Shown here: piece after piece, positions 36,217 through 44,236 of the stretch
How the letters are laid out: every line of letters begins with the position of its first letter
How positions within the stretch are numbered: position 1 is the first letter of the stretch
Assembly (NCBI RefSeq): GCF_003367175.1
Contig: NZ_QRGA01000017.1
Coordinates: 124,001-188,000, forward strand
Length of the DNA: 64,000 nt
Source of the DNA: Trinickia dinghuensis
GTDB lineage: Bacteria; Pseudomonadota; Gammaproteobacteria; Burkholderiales; Burkholderiaceae
Direction of reading: 5' to 3'
Notes under the pieces: model-generated
The model's input: the letters and a program-made list of their open reading frames with translations, nothing else
Told to the model about the DNA's origin: nothing
The model's database searches: none
Position numbers and translations under genes: made by a program

Positions 36217-36810
36217 TTATACGAGTTCGCCGATCAACGCTTCGGCCTCTGGCCACTCGCCATAGCCGGCGGCGGGATTCAGATGCCCGACCGCGCCCAC
36301 ATTCTCGAACCGGCTGCCCCACACGGACGCCAAAGCCTCGACGCGTGCCAGTCCCGCCAGCGGATCGTTGGTGCTGCCTGCCACGATGCTTGGAAACGGC
36401 AGCTTCTCGCGAGGGATCGGCAGCCAGCCGTGCGCCTCAAGATCATCGCGCGTCGGATAGCCCGCGGGCATTGGCGTTTCGAGATCGGCCGGCGCCGCAA
36501 GCAGCGCACCCGCGATGGGGCGCCGAAATCGCCGGGCCCAGTGTACGGTGATCATGACGCCCGCACTATGCGCGACGATCAGGACAGGCCCATCGATTTG
36601 CGCAAGCGCCCGGTCGAGCGCTTCGACGCGCGCCGCGCAGCTGAGCTTGTCATGCTCGAGTGGCGGCACCGAACGCGCGCCCGGCACCTTGCGTGCGAGG
36701 TGCGTTTGCCAGTGATCTTCCACGTGGTCGCGCAGACCGGGAACGACGAGGAGCGTAGGTGTCGTAACAGCATTCATGCGGTTCATCTCATCTAATGTGA
36801 AGGAGGTCAT
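36217..36810 (-). CDS. RBBP9/YdeN-type serine alpha/beta hydrolase
   Basis: A 197-residue small alpha/beta hydrolase. The fold starts at TPTLLVVPGLRDHVEDHWQT. The nucleophile serine lies in LIVAHSAGVMI (A-H-S-A-G in place of G-x-S-x-G, as in RBBP9), the acid in STNDPLAGL and the histidine in VGHLNPAAGYGEWP. I chose the ATG at 36810 because it overlaps the stop of the upstream carrier gene as ATGA, implying coupled translation. Starts at 36786 or 36777 would give a terminus closer to other family members. It is the last gene of the BKACE operon. Confidence 0.8.
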   Translation of the reverse strand: MTSFTLDEMNRMNAVTTPTLLVVPGLRDHVEDHWQTHLARKVPGARSVPPLEHDKLSCAARVEALDRALAQIDGPVLIVAHSAGVMITVHWARRFRRPIAGALLAAPADLETPMPAGYPTRDDLEAHGWLPIPREKLPFPSIVAGSTNDPLAGLARVEALASVWGSRFENVGAVGHLNPAAGYGEWPEAEALIGELV

Positions 36811-38129
36811 TGCCGTGCGGCCGCTTTCTCTAACGTTGCGAGGTGCCGAAGATCCCGCGGATAGCGTTGCTTGCCGACGACGAATGCCAGCGTGGCGGCG
36901 AGGGCGGCGAACGGAATGATCTGCAGTGCGCCGAGCAGGCCGATACGGTCGGCGATCACCCCGGTCAGGATCGGGCCGGGCGCGAGACCGATGAGGTTGT
37001 TGACCAGCGTGAGCGTGCCGAACGCCGAGGCATGGATTGCCTCGGGCGTCAGCCTGGCGACCATCGCGCCGGCCGGGCCCGATGTGCCGGCAACCAGGAA
37101 GATGCCCGCACCGAGCACAGCCAACTGTGCCGGGCCCGCGTGAAGATGAAACCCGACGGCCAGCAGGACGAACGAACTCAGCGAATAGGCGATCGCCGAG
37201 ACCCATTTCCGAATCGGAAAGACGCGGCTAACCCGATCGGTGACGATGCCGCAAACGATCATGCCGGTACCGCCGAGCATCAGGAACATCGCGGCCACCA
37301 CGCCGGCCTTGTCCGCAGCGAAGCCGTAGTAGCGATTCAGGAAGCTGGGCATCCAAGCCAGTACCGCGCCCATGATGAACAATTGCAGCGCGCTGCCGAG
37401 ATAGGCGCAAACCACGGACACCGTCGAGAACAGGCTCTTCAATAGCGCACGAAAGCTCGGCCGGCCACCGGAAGGCGTCTCCGTGCGGCCTTCGTCGTGC
37501 CAGCGCGATACGCCGATACGTTTTTCAGTCACGGTCACCCGATACACGACGACGAGCGCGAAGCCGAACGCGGCCATCGCGCCGAACGACCAGCGCCAGC
37601 CGAGATGAACGGCGACGATACCCCCGAGCGACATGCCGAACACGGACCCGAAGGCGCCGCCCGCCATGAAAGCCCCTGTCAACGTGGCACGCATCGACGG
37701 CGGGAAGATACTCAGCACGATCGCCAAGCCCACGCTGCCGTAGGCAGCTTCGCCCAAGCCGACGAATGCGCGCGCGAGCAGCATGTCGCCGTAGTTGCGC
37801 GACACCGCGCAGCCGAGCGTGGCAAGGCTCCAGAGCGCACCCATGAGGACGACGCTGCGCACGCGTCCCCATCGATCGGCGAGCACCGAGAGCGGGAACG
37901 TCAGCGTGCCCACCATCAAGGCTACGGCGCTGCTCAGCGCGCCGAGCCGCGTGTCGGACAGCCCCCACGAGGCTTTCAGTAGAGGAAATACCGCGTTCAA
38001 GACCTGTCGCGACATGTAGTCGGACAGGAGAAGTCCGAACGTCAGCGCGAACACGATCCACCCATAGGCGCACGAGGCGGAGGGTGATGCGGCGGCGCGC
38101 GGCGCGTCTTTGACACTGTGCAGGTACAA
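36807..38129 (-). CDS. MFS transporter of the BKACE operon
   Basis: A 440-residue MFS carrier. The motifs VLADRWGRVRSVV and GLGEAAYGSVGLAIVLSIFP, with about twelve hydrophobic segments, are seen. The start is a TTG at 38129, set by GGAGGAGACAACC directly upstream. Longer frames would run into the BKACE coding region. It resembles the hexuronate/phthalate (anion:cation symporter) style of carriers. It probably imports the substrate of the co-encoded dioxygenase and cleavage enzyme. Confidence 0.82.
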   Translation of the reverse strand: MYLHSVKDAPRAAASPSASCAYGWIVFALTFGLLLSDYMSRQVLNAVFPLLKASWGLSDTRLGALSSAVALMVGTLTFPLSVLADRWGRVRSVVLMGALWSLATLGCAVSRNYGDMLLARAFVGLGEAAYGSVGLAIVLSIFPPSMRATLTGAFMAGGAFGSVFGMSLGGIVAVHLGWRWSFGAMAAFGFALVVVYRVTVTEKRIGVSRWHDEGRTETPSGGRPSFRALLKSLFSTVSVVCAYLGSALQLFIMGAVLAWMPSFLNRYYGFAADKAGVVAAMFLMLGGTGMIVCGIVTDRVSRVFPIRKWVSAIAYSLSSFVLLAVGFHLHAGPAQLAVLGAGIFLVAGTSGPAGAMVARLTPEAIHASAFGTLTLVNNLIGLAPGPILTGVIADRIGLLGALQIIPFAALAATLAFVVGKQRYPRDLRHLATLEKAAARQ

Positions 38130-38193
38130 GGTTGTCTCCTCCAAGGCATCGCACGGTGGCCGCGGCGCAACGAGCGCGCGGCCGCTCCGGTCT

Positions 38194-39249
38194 TCAGGCT
38201 GCGCGTAGCGGAACGTTGACCTGGCCTGGCTTGCGATTCGGAGCCATGCCCAGCTTTTCGAGCGTCTCATCCGCGTCGCGATACTGAACGCCGATCTTGT
38301 AGATCTCGCGTGCCTCCTTGCCGGTTGCGATCTCCCGCCCTAGTTCCCGCGCGATCCTGACAAGCTGTTCGACCTGCTGAACCGAGGTGACGCGATTGCC
38401 CCTCTGATCGACGATCGTATCCTCGATCCCGCAGCGCGGATGCAAGCCCATCGCCATCGCCATCGTGTTGATCGGCAGCACGTTCTTCATCAGCGATTCG
38501 AGCGTGATGCACGAACCATCCGGGCAGCGGCGGATGAATTCCATGAAGTTGTACGGGTTCGGGCCGTCGAAGCCGCCGCCGATTCCGACCCACGTCACAT
38601 TGAGCGGACCTCGGTAAACGCCGCGTCGAATCAAGCGCTCCAGCGTTTCGAGCGAATGCATGCCGGTGAGCTGGAAGTGCGGCTGGATGCCGGCTGCCTG
38701 CAGCCGCTTCAAATGCTCCTCGACCCAGCCCGGGCCGGCCGGGACGGTCATTTCCTTGTACGCCTCCCAATAGGCGGGCTCGAACAGCGACGTGCCGGCC
38801 ACTTCGTCGGCGTTCATCAACTCGGTGATGTTCATCTGCACCGTGTTGATCGCGACCGTCACCTGATCGGGCTTCGGCGTCAGCTCCGCGAGCATGTGCC
38901 GCGTGTCGTCCGACAGCCATTTCGCGTCCGCCCCTTCGCCTTCGGGGGCGAACGAGATCGAGCCGCCGACTTGCAGGATCATGTCGGGCACGGCCTCGCG
39001 CAAGCCGGCGAGCAATTCATTGAACTTCGACAGACGCTTGCTGCCTTTGCCGTCCAGCTCGCGCACGTGCAAGTGCAGCACGGTGGCGCCGGCGTTGTAG
39101 CAGTCGACGGCCTTTTGCACATGCTCGTCCATCGTCACGGGGATGTCTTCGGGAAAGTCCTCGGGCATCCATTCAGGCCCGTAAGGCGCGACCGTGATGA
39201 CCACCTTGTCTTGATTGGCTGGGTGAAGCGAATCGTCGAGGAATTGCAT
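38194..39249 (-). CDS. Beta-keto acid cleavage enzyme (BKACE, DUF849)
   Basis: A 351-residue TIM-barrel zinc enzyme of the BKACE family, which joins a beta-keto acid with acetyl-CoA to give acetoacetate and a new acyl-CoA. Zinc ligands are in ATVLHLHVRELDG. Other marks are MILQVGGSISF, the central QPHFQLTGMHSLETLERLIR, and the late GLHPRCGIEDTI (family R-x-G-L-E-D-N). The ATG at 39249 has TTGGAGAA 3 bp upstream. Characterised relatives include 3-dehydrocarnitine and 3-keto-5-aminohexanoate cleavage enzymes. Which keto acid is used here depends on the active-site pocket and is not clear. Confidence 0.88.
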   Translation of the reverse strand: MQFLDDSLHPANQDKVVITVAPYGPEWMPEDFPEDIPVTMDEHVQKAVDCYNAGATVLHLHVRELDGKGSKRLSKFNELLAGLREAVPDMILQVGGSISFAPEGEGADAKWLSDDTRHMLAELTPKPDQVTVAINTVQMNITELMNADEVAGTSLFEPAYWEAYKEMTVPAGPGWVEEHLKRLQAAGIQPHFQLTGMHSLETLERLIRRGVYRGPLNVTWVGIGGGFDGPNPYNFMEFIRRCPDGSCITLESLMKNVLPINTMAMAMGLHPRCGIEDTIVDQRGNRVTSVQQVEQLVRIARELGREIATGKEAREIYKIGVQYRDADETLEKLGMAPNRKPGQVNVPLRAA

Positions 39250-39336
39250 GATGTTCTCCAATAATTCGATATCCGATACTCGGCATCCGAAGGTTGCGAG
39301 TGCGGAGCGAAGCGGCGTATGTAATCGCGTATGTAA

Positions 39337-40185
39337 TCAATACGGCACGTCGCCGACGATCGCGGCGCGGTCCATCTTGCGCACGCACGGCGGGTAATCC
39401 ATCACCGCGTAGTGCTGCGTGCTCCGGTTGTCCCAGATCGCGACGCTGTTCTTCTGCCAGCGCCAGCGCACCTGGTATTCGGGGATATAGGCTTGGCTGA
39501 CGAGATAACTGAGCAATTGACCCGCGCCCGGGTTCGCATCCTGGCCGAATCGCACGCGCTCGGGCGTGTGATAGTTCGTGAAGTGTGTCGTGAACGCGTT
39601 GACGAAAAGCACCTTCTCGCCTGTCTCGGGATGCGTGCGCACCACCGGATGCTCGGCATCGGGAAATTGAGCTTTGAGCGCGAGCCGCTTCTCGATCGGC
39701 ATGGCCGCGCCGAAGCTTGCCTCGATGCTGTGGCGGGCGCGCAAGCCTTCGATTTGCGCCTTCACGTGCGAGGGAAGGTTCTCGTAGGCGAGCACCATGT
39801 TCGCCCACATCGTATCGCCGCCGACGCTCGGACATTCGACGCAGCGCAGCACGCAACCGAACGGCGGCGCGGCCCGCCAGGTCGCATCCGTGTGCCAGGC
39901 ATTCTCGTAGCGGTCGTTCGGCTGCTCCGGCGATTTGTAGATTTGCACGAGGCCCGGATGCTCCGGATCGCTGCCGGCGACCGGATGATCCTCGAGTTCG
40001 CCGAAGCGGCGGGCGAACGCCACATGTTCCGCTCGCGTGAAATGCTGGTCGCGCAGAAACAGGACGCGGTGCTTCAGCAAGGCGGCGCGTATTTCGGCGA
40101 ACAAGCCCGCGTCTTGCACGGCGTCGGCGAGATCGACGCCGACCAGCTCCGCGCCGATCGCACAGGTGAGCGGTTCGATTCTCAT
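39337..40185 (-). CDS. TauD/TfdA-family 2-oxoglutarate-dependent dioxygenase
   Basis: A 282-residue Fe(II)/2-oxoglutarate dioxygenase. The iron ligands are H98 and D100 in AWHTDATW and H258 in NRSTQHYAVMDY. The 2-oxoglutarate arginine is R269 (CVRKMDRA). The N-terminus EPLTCAIGAELVGVDL is typical of TauD/TfdA enzymes, which hydroxylate sulfonates, phenoxyacids or quaternary amines. It starts 1 bp after the quinone oxidoreductase stop. In this operon it probably hydroxylates a compound that is then dehydrogenated to a beta-keto acid for BKACE. Confidence 0.88.
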   Translation of the reverse strand: MRIEPLTCAIGAELVGVDLADAVQDAGLFAEIRAALLKHRVLFLRDQHFTRAEHVAFARRFGELEDHPVAGSDPEHPGLVQIYKSPEQPNDRYENAWHTDATWRAAPPFGCVLRCVECPSVGGDTMWANMVLAYENLPSHVKAQIEGLRARHSIEASFGAAMPIEKRLALKAQFPDAEHPVVRTHPETGEKVLFVNAFTTHFTNYHTPERVRFGQDANPGAGQLLSYLVSQAYIPEYQVRWRWQKNSVAIWDNRSTQHYAVMDYPPCVRKMDRAAIVGDVPY

Positions 40186-40186
40186 G

Positions 40187-41176
40187 TCAGTCTCCCTCGA
40201 CCGTGAATATGGACGAGCCCGTCGTTTTGCCGGATTCGAGATCGCGATGGGCCTGCGCGGCGTCGTTCAACGGATACCGCTGATTGATCTCGATCTTGAT
40301 GCGTCCGGCGGCGACGTGGCCGAACAGCTCATCGGCCAGGGCTGCCTTTTCGGCGGGATCGGCGATGTAGTCGGCCAGCGCCGGGCGCGTCAAGAAGAGC
40401 GAGCCTTTCAAAGCGAGCAGTTGCGGATTGAACGGCGGAATCGGACCCGACGCCGTGCCCACGCATACCATCAACCCGCGACGTTTGAGCGAGTTCAGCG
40501 ACCCTTCGAACGTATCCTTCCCCACGCTATCGAATACGGCATCGACGCCTTTGCCGTCGGTCATCTCGCGCACGCGGGCGGCGACGTCCTCGCGGCGATA
40601 AAAGACGACTTGATCGCATCCGTGCGCCCGCGCCACCTCGGCTTTCGCCTCGCTCGATACCGTCCCGATCACCTTCAGGCCCAACAGCCTGGCCCATTGC
40701 GAGACAATTAGGCCGACGCCGCCGGCCGCCGCATGCAGGAGAATCGTGTCACCTTCCCGGAAGGCGCGGATGCGGCGCAGCAGATACGCGCTGGTGAGGC
40801 CGCGCATCGTCATGGCGGCCGCTGTCTCGCACGAAATGGCATCCGGAAGCTTGACGAGCGGGGCGGCCGGAATCAGGCGGGTTGTGCTGTACGCGCCCAG
40901 CGTGTCGAGAAAGCCCGTGTACGTGACGCGATCGCCGACCGCGACGTTCGCCACGCCGTCGCCAATGGCTTCGACGATCCCGGCTGCCTCCACGCCGATG
41001 CCGCTCGGCAACGGCACGGGATACAGGCCGCTGCGGAAGTACGTGTCGGCGAAGTTGAGTCCGACCGCCGCATGGCGAATCCTGACTTCGCCGGCGCCGG
41101 GACGTCCGACCTCGATGCTTTCCCAGCGAAGCACGTCGGGACCGCCCGTTTCATGAAAGCGAATCGCGTGTGCCAT
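40187..41176 (-). CDS. Quinone oxidoreductase (zeta-crystallin type MDR)
   Basis: A 329-residue zinc-free medium-chain reductase. It shows the QOR N-terminus (AIRFHETGGPDVLRWESIEV), the NADPH loop LLHAAAGGVGLIVSQWARLL (A-A-x-G-G-V-G) and VDAVFDSVGKDTFEGSLNSL. It lacks the Cys/His zinc ligands of alcohol dehydrogenases. It has a ribosome site (GGAGACATGA) and is the first gene of the minus-strand operon. It lies divergent from the LAL-type LuxR regulator, with 222 bp between. Confidence 0.88.
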   Translation of the reverse strand: MAHAIRFHETGGPDVLRWESIEVGRPGAGEVRIRHAAVGLNFADTYFRSGLYPVPLPSGIGVEAAGIVEAIGDGVANVAVGDRVTYTGFLDTLGAYSTTRLIPAAPLVKLPDAISCETAAAMTMRGLTSAYLLRRIRAFREGDTILLHAAAGGVGLIVSQWARLLGLKVIGTVSSEAKAEVARAHGCDQVVFYRREDVAARVREMTDGKGVDAVFDSVGKDTFEGSLNSLKRRGLMVCVGTASGPIPPFNPQLLALKGSLFLTRPALADYIADPAEKAALADELFGHVAAGRIKIEINQRYPLNDAAQAHRDLESGKTTGSSIFTVEGD

Positions 41177-41294
41177 TCATGTCTCCAGTTCATTGCAGTT
41201 CGTGTTCGTTTCCGGCGGGAAAGCATGGCGTCATGGTTTTCCCTCTTGTGAAACGTCTGTTGGAAAGTATCGTAGTGCCGTCGTGTTCCGGCTA

Positions 41295-41315
41295 CCCCTC
41301 TCGCGAAGGGAGGGG
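41295..41315. repeat. GC-rich hairpin, left of the LuxR gene
   Basis: A 21-nt hairpin: an 8-bp stem CCCCTCTC / GGGAGGGG (one G-T pair) around a 5-nt loop GCGAA. A near copy (stem CCCCTCCC, loop TCCGT) lies right after the same regulator gene at 44136-44156. It has no T-run, so it is a poor intrinsic terminator. Short dispersed hairpins of this look are common between genes in Burkholderiaceae. Confidence 0.5.
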
Positions 41316-41398
41316 GCAACCGGGGGCCGCGGAAATAAACATGTTTTCCGACGGGCTCCCGGTCGGTTGCGGAGCCATAACGACGATTTCACGAAACG

Positions 41399-44089
41399 AT
41401 GACGACCCTGATCGATAGCGCCATAGCCGAATATCTGCTCAAGACGACCGCGCCTCGGCCGCAGCCTCATTTGTTGATGCGCGAGCGTTTGGGCAGCGAC
41501 GGTCCATCTGTCCGCGACTACGCGGTCGTCGTGGTGCAGGCGCCCGCGGGCTACGGGAAGACGTCGCTGTTCTCGCAATGGCGCCGCGAGCAGCTCGCGC
41601 GTGGCGTCGCGGTCATCTGGTTTTCGTCGGACGAGCGCGACGACGCTCAGCGTTTTTTGCTGGGCCTCGTGCAGGCGGTCAGGTCGGGATGCGCGAGGCC
41701 GGCTTTCGGGCGGTTGTTGATGGACGGGGGGATCGCCGCGCTCGGCGAATTGGAGGGGATCACCGCGTGGCTTGCCGAAGTGTCGCAGTTGCCCGGCGAC
41801 GTGCTGCTGATCGTCGACGAGGCCGAGCGGCTGCCCGAGGCGGGCAGGGCGGCGCTCGCGTATGTCTTGCACAATGCGCCCCGGAATCTGCGCATCGTCG
41901 TGGCGGCCCGGCGGGGCTTCGACGATATCGTCGGCGATCTGCTCGCTTACGGTCAGGCCGTGCTGATCGGGCCCGACCGGTTGAGCTTTCGTCTCGACGA
42001 AACCATCGCGCTGATCGGCAAGCGCTTCGGGCCGCGGATCGACGCCGACGCCTGCGCGCGTCTCGTGCAATTGACCGACGGCTGGCCGCTCGGATTGCAG
42101 CTGGCGCTCTCGGCAATGACCCGCGCGGCCGACCCGCTTCAAATCATCGAGGCAATGGCCTCGAACACCGGCGCATTGCGCGATCATCTTGTCGGCGCGC
42201 TGCTCGCGAACCTGTCCGACGACGATAAGGCGTTTCTCACGTGCATCAGCATCGTCGATACGTTGCATCCGGCGCTGTGCGAAGCATTGACCGGCGATGC
42301 GCGCTCGGGTGACCGTCTCGCGCGCCTCATGCGCGAGACGCCCGTATTCGTGACGTCGGAGGCCAGCGCCTGGAGCCGGCTGCACACGCTGGTGCGCGAA
42401 GTGCTGATGGTGCGTGCCGCTCGGCTGTCGGACGAGGAACTGGTGCGGTTGCACAGCGCGGCCGCTGCCTGGTTGAGCGGGCAGCGCATGATCGAGGAAG
42501 CGGCCCGCCACGCGCATGCCGCCGGTCAGCTCCAAACGGCGTACGACCTGGCGGAAGCGTGCCTGCACGATGCCGTCAAGCAAGGGCGGCTGCAGGCAGT
42601 GCTCGACTGGCTCGACCTGCTGCCCGAAGCGGAGCTCGAGCGCCGTCCCCGATTGCGGCTTGCCGCTGCTTGGGCGCTCGCGCTCGGCGAGCGTCATCGT
42701 GAGGCCGAGCAGCAGGTCGGGCACATTTCCGCCGGGCAGGAAGAGGATCGCGCGTTGCGCTATGAATGCGCATTGATCCTGAGCGCCGCGGCGTATTACG
42801 CGGATGAAATAGACCGATTCGTCGAGATTTTTTCGCCCTGGATCGACCAGCCGCCCGAGAGCGGGTCGTGGCTCGTGCAGGCTCACGCCAACCGGCTGGC
42901 GGCTCGCGCGATCGCGCTCGGGGAGCCGGCGCAGGCGCGGCGTCAATTGCAACGAATGCCACGCGGCGACGTGGGAAAGGGGGTCGGCTTTCTGGTTCGA
43001 TGGGGCGACCATATCGGCGCGTTGAGCTACCTGTGGGAAGGCCAAATCCGGCTGGCGGGCGAGATTCTCACGCCGGCATTGGCGAGCGCGGAAGCGGATT
43101 TGGGCAGACGCCATCCGCTCACGTGCATGTTGGCCGCGATGGCTGCGCTGCATGCTTATGAATCCGATCACGCCGATCGGGCCGCCGCCCTGCTGGCGAA
43201 TCGGCTCGACGTGCTGGAGCGCAGCGGTACGCCGGAAACGGTGGCGATCGCTTATGCGACGGCGGCGCGTGTCGCCGCGGCTCAGGGGCAGGAGCATCGC
43301 GCCGTCGATGTGCTGGAGGCGCTCTACGCGATGGGTGTCATGCGGGCGCTGCCGCGCCTTTGCATCGTGAGCCTAGCCGAGCAAATCCGATTGCATGCCG
43401 GGCACTACCGGGGCGCGACGTGCGAGGCGCTGATGCATCGGCTCGACGGCGCGGTGGCCCAAGCAGCGCCACGGCACGGGCCGCTCTGGCAGCGCGTGGT
43501 GACGCCGCTGGTTGCGCGGTCGCGCGCGCGTGCGGCGATGGCTTCGCAAAACTGGCCGTTGGCGCTCGAAGCGCTGGGCGAGACGCACGAGCCGGCCGAT
43601 GCGCAGACGCTCGGGCGCGATCGCATCGAGTTCATGGCGCTGCGAGCGCTCGCGCTGGACCGGGCCGGGCGCGAGGGACGCGCACTGTTACTGGAGGCGA
43701 TGAATCTCGCCCAGGCCGGAGGTCTTGCGCGGACGCTCGCCGATGCCCACCCCGCGCTCATGGACTGGATCTTACGCATTGCGCGGGAGGAGGGCGATGC
43801 CGGGCACGCTGGTTACGCCGCTTCAGCGCCGCCCGTCGCTCACCCGGCGGCGCCGCGCGCACCGAGCGGGCCTCGCGCGGTACCGACCGTGGTGCTGACG
43901 CCGAAGGAACGCGAAATTCTCGAATTGCTGGCCCGTAATTTCTCGAACAAAGAGATCGCCGTCGCTGCCGCTATCGGGGAGGGCACGGTGAAGTGGCACT
44001 TGAAGAACCTCTTCGGCAAGCTCGACGCCAGCTCGCGCAAGCACGTGGTGCGTAGGGCGCTGGTGCTGGGTCTGCTCGAAGGCGCTTGA
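41399..44089 (+). CDS. MalT/LAL-type LuxR transcriptional activator
   Basis: An 896-residue signal-transduction ATPase of the large LuxR (LAL, MalT) class. The Walker A loop is QAPAGYGKTSLFSQW (K54, T55), Walker B is VLLIVDEAERLPEA, and a STAND-type ATPase/helical region runs to ~residue 330. A long TPR-like helical sensor region follows. The C-terminal LuxR helix-turn-helix is LTPKEREILELLARNFSNKE with GEGTVKWHLKNLFGKL. MalT and AlkS are characterised relatives, switched on by a small effector plus ATP. Its place before the acyl-CoA ligase, porin, alcohol dehydrogenase and flavoprotein units makes it their best candidate activator. Confidence 0.9.
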   Translation: MTTLIDSAIAEYLLKTTAPRPQPHLLMRERLGSDGPSVRDYAVVVVQAPAGYGKTSLFSQWRREQLARGVAVIWFSSDERDDAQRFLLGLVQAVRSGCARPAFGRLLMDGGIAALGELEGITAWLAEVSQLPGDVLLIVDEAERLPEAGRAALAYVLHNAPRNLRIVVAARRGFDDIVGDLLAYGQAVLIGPDRLSFRLDETIALIGKRFGPRIDADACARLVQLTDGWPLGLQLALSAMTRAADPLQIIEAMASNTGALRDHLVGALLANLSDDDKAFLTCISIVDTLHPALCEALTGDARSGDRLARLMRETPVFVTSEASAWSRLHTLVREVLMVRAARLSDEELVRLHSAAAAWLSGQRMIEEAARHAHAAGQLQTAYDLAEACLHDAVKQGRLQAVLDWLDLLPEAELERRPRLRLAAAWALALGERHREAEQQVGHISAGQEEDRALRYECALILSAAAYYADEIDRFVEIFSPWIDQPPESGSWLVQAHANRLAARAIALGEPAQARRQLQRMPRGDVGKGVGFLVRWGDHIGALSYLWEGQIRLAGEILTPALASAEADLGRRHPLTCMLAAMAALHAYESDHADRAAALLANRLDVLERSGTPETVAIAYATAARVAAAQGQEHRAVDVLEALYAMGVMRALPRLCIVSLAEQIRLHAGHYRGATCEALMHRLDGAVAQAAPRHGPLWQRVVTPLVARSRARAAMASQNWPLALEALGETHEPADAQTLGRDRIEFMALRALALDRAGREGRALLLEAMNLAQAGGLARTLADAHPALMDWILRIAREEGDAGHAGYAASAPPVAHPAAPRAPSGPRAVPTVVLTPKEREILELLARNFSNKEIAVAAAIGEGTVKWHLKNLFGKLDASSRKHVVRRALVLGLLEGA

Positions 44090-44135
44090 AGCGGGCGCAG
44101 CGCGCTCGCTTCAGGACGATAAGAGAATAGGGTCC

Positions 44136-44156
44136 CCCCTCCCTCCGTGGGAGGGG
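44136..44156. repeat. GC-rich hairpin, right of the LuxR gene
   Basis: A 21-nt perfect hairpin: 8-bp stem CCCCTCCC / GGGAGGGG with loop TCCGT, 46 bp after the regulator's stop. It is the sister of the hairpin at 41295-41315, so the pair brackets the LuxR gene. It may work as a weak transcript end or be a dispersed REP-like unit. Confidence 0.5.
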
Positions 44157-44236
44157 AAACGCGTTCATCGCGTGGGTATGCTGGGTCTCATGGTGTGGCA
44201 CGACGGCGCATCGCTGACTTCCCAGCAGGAAACCCC

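Noticed and set aside
41231-43297. A 688-codon antisense frame over the LuxR gene
   Set aside because: Low-complexity Arg/His/Gln composition and opposite to a clear MalT-type protein with Walker and HTH motifs.
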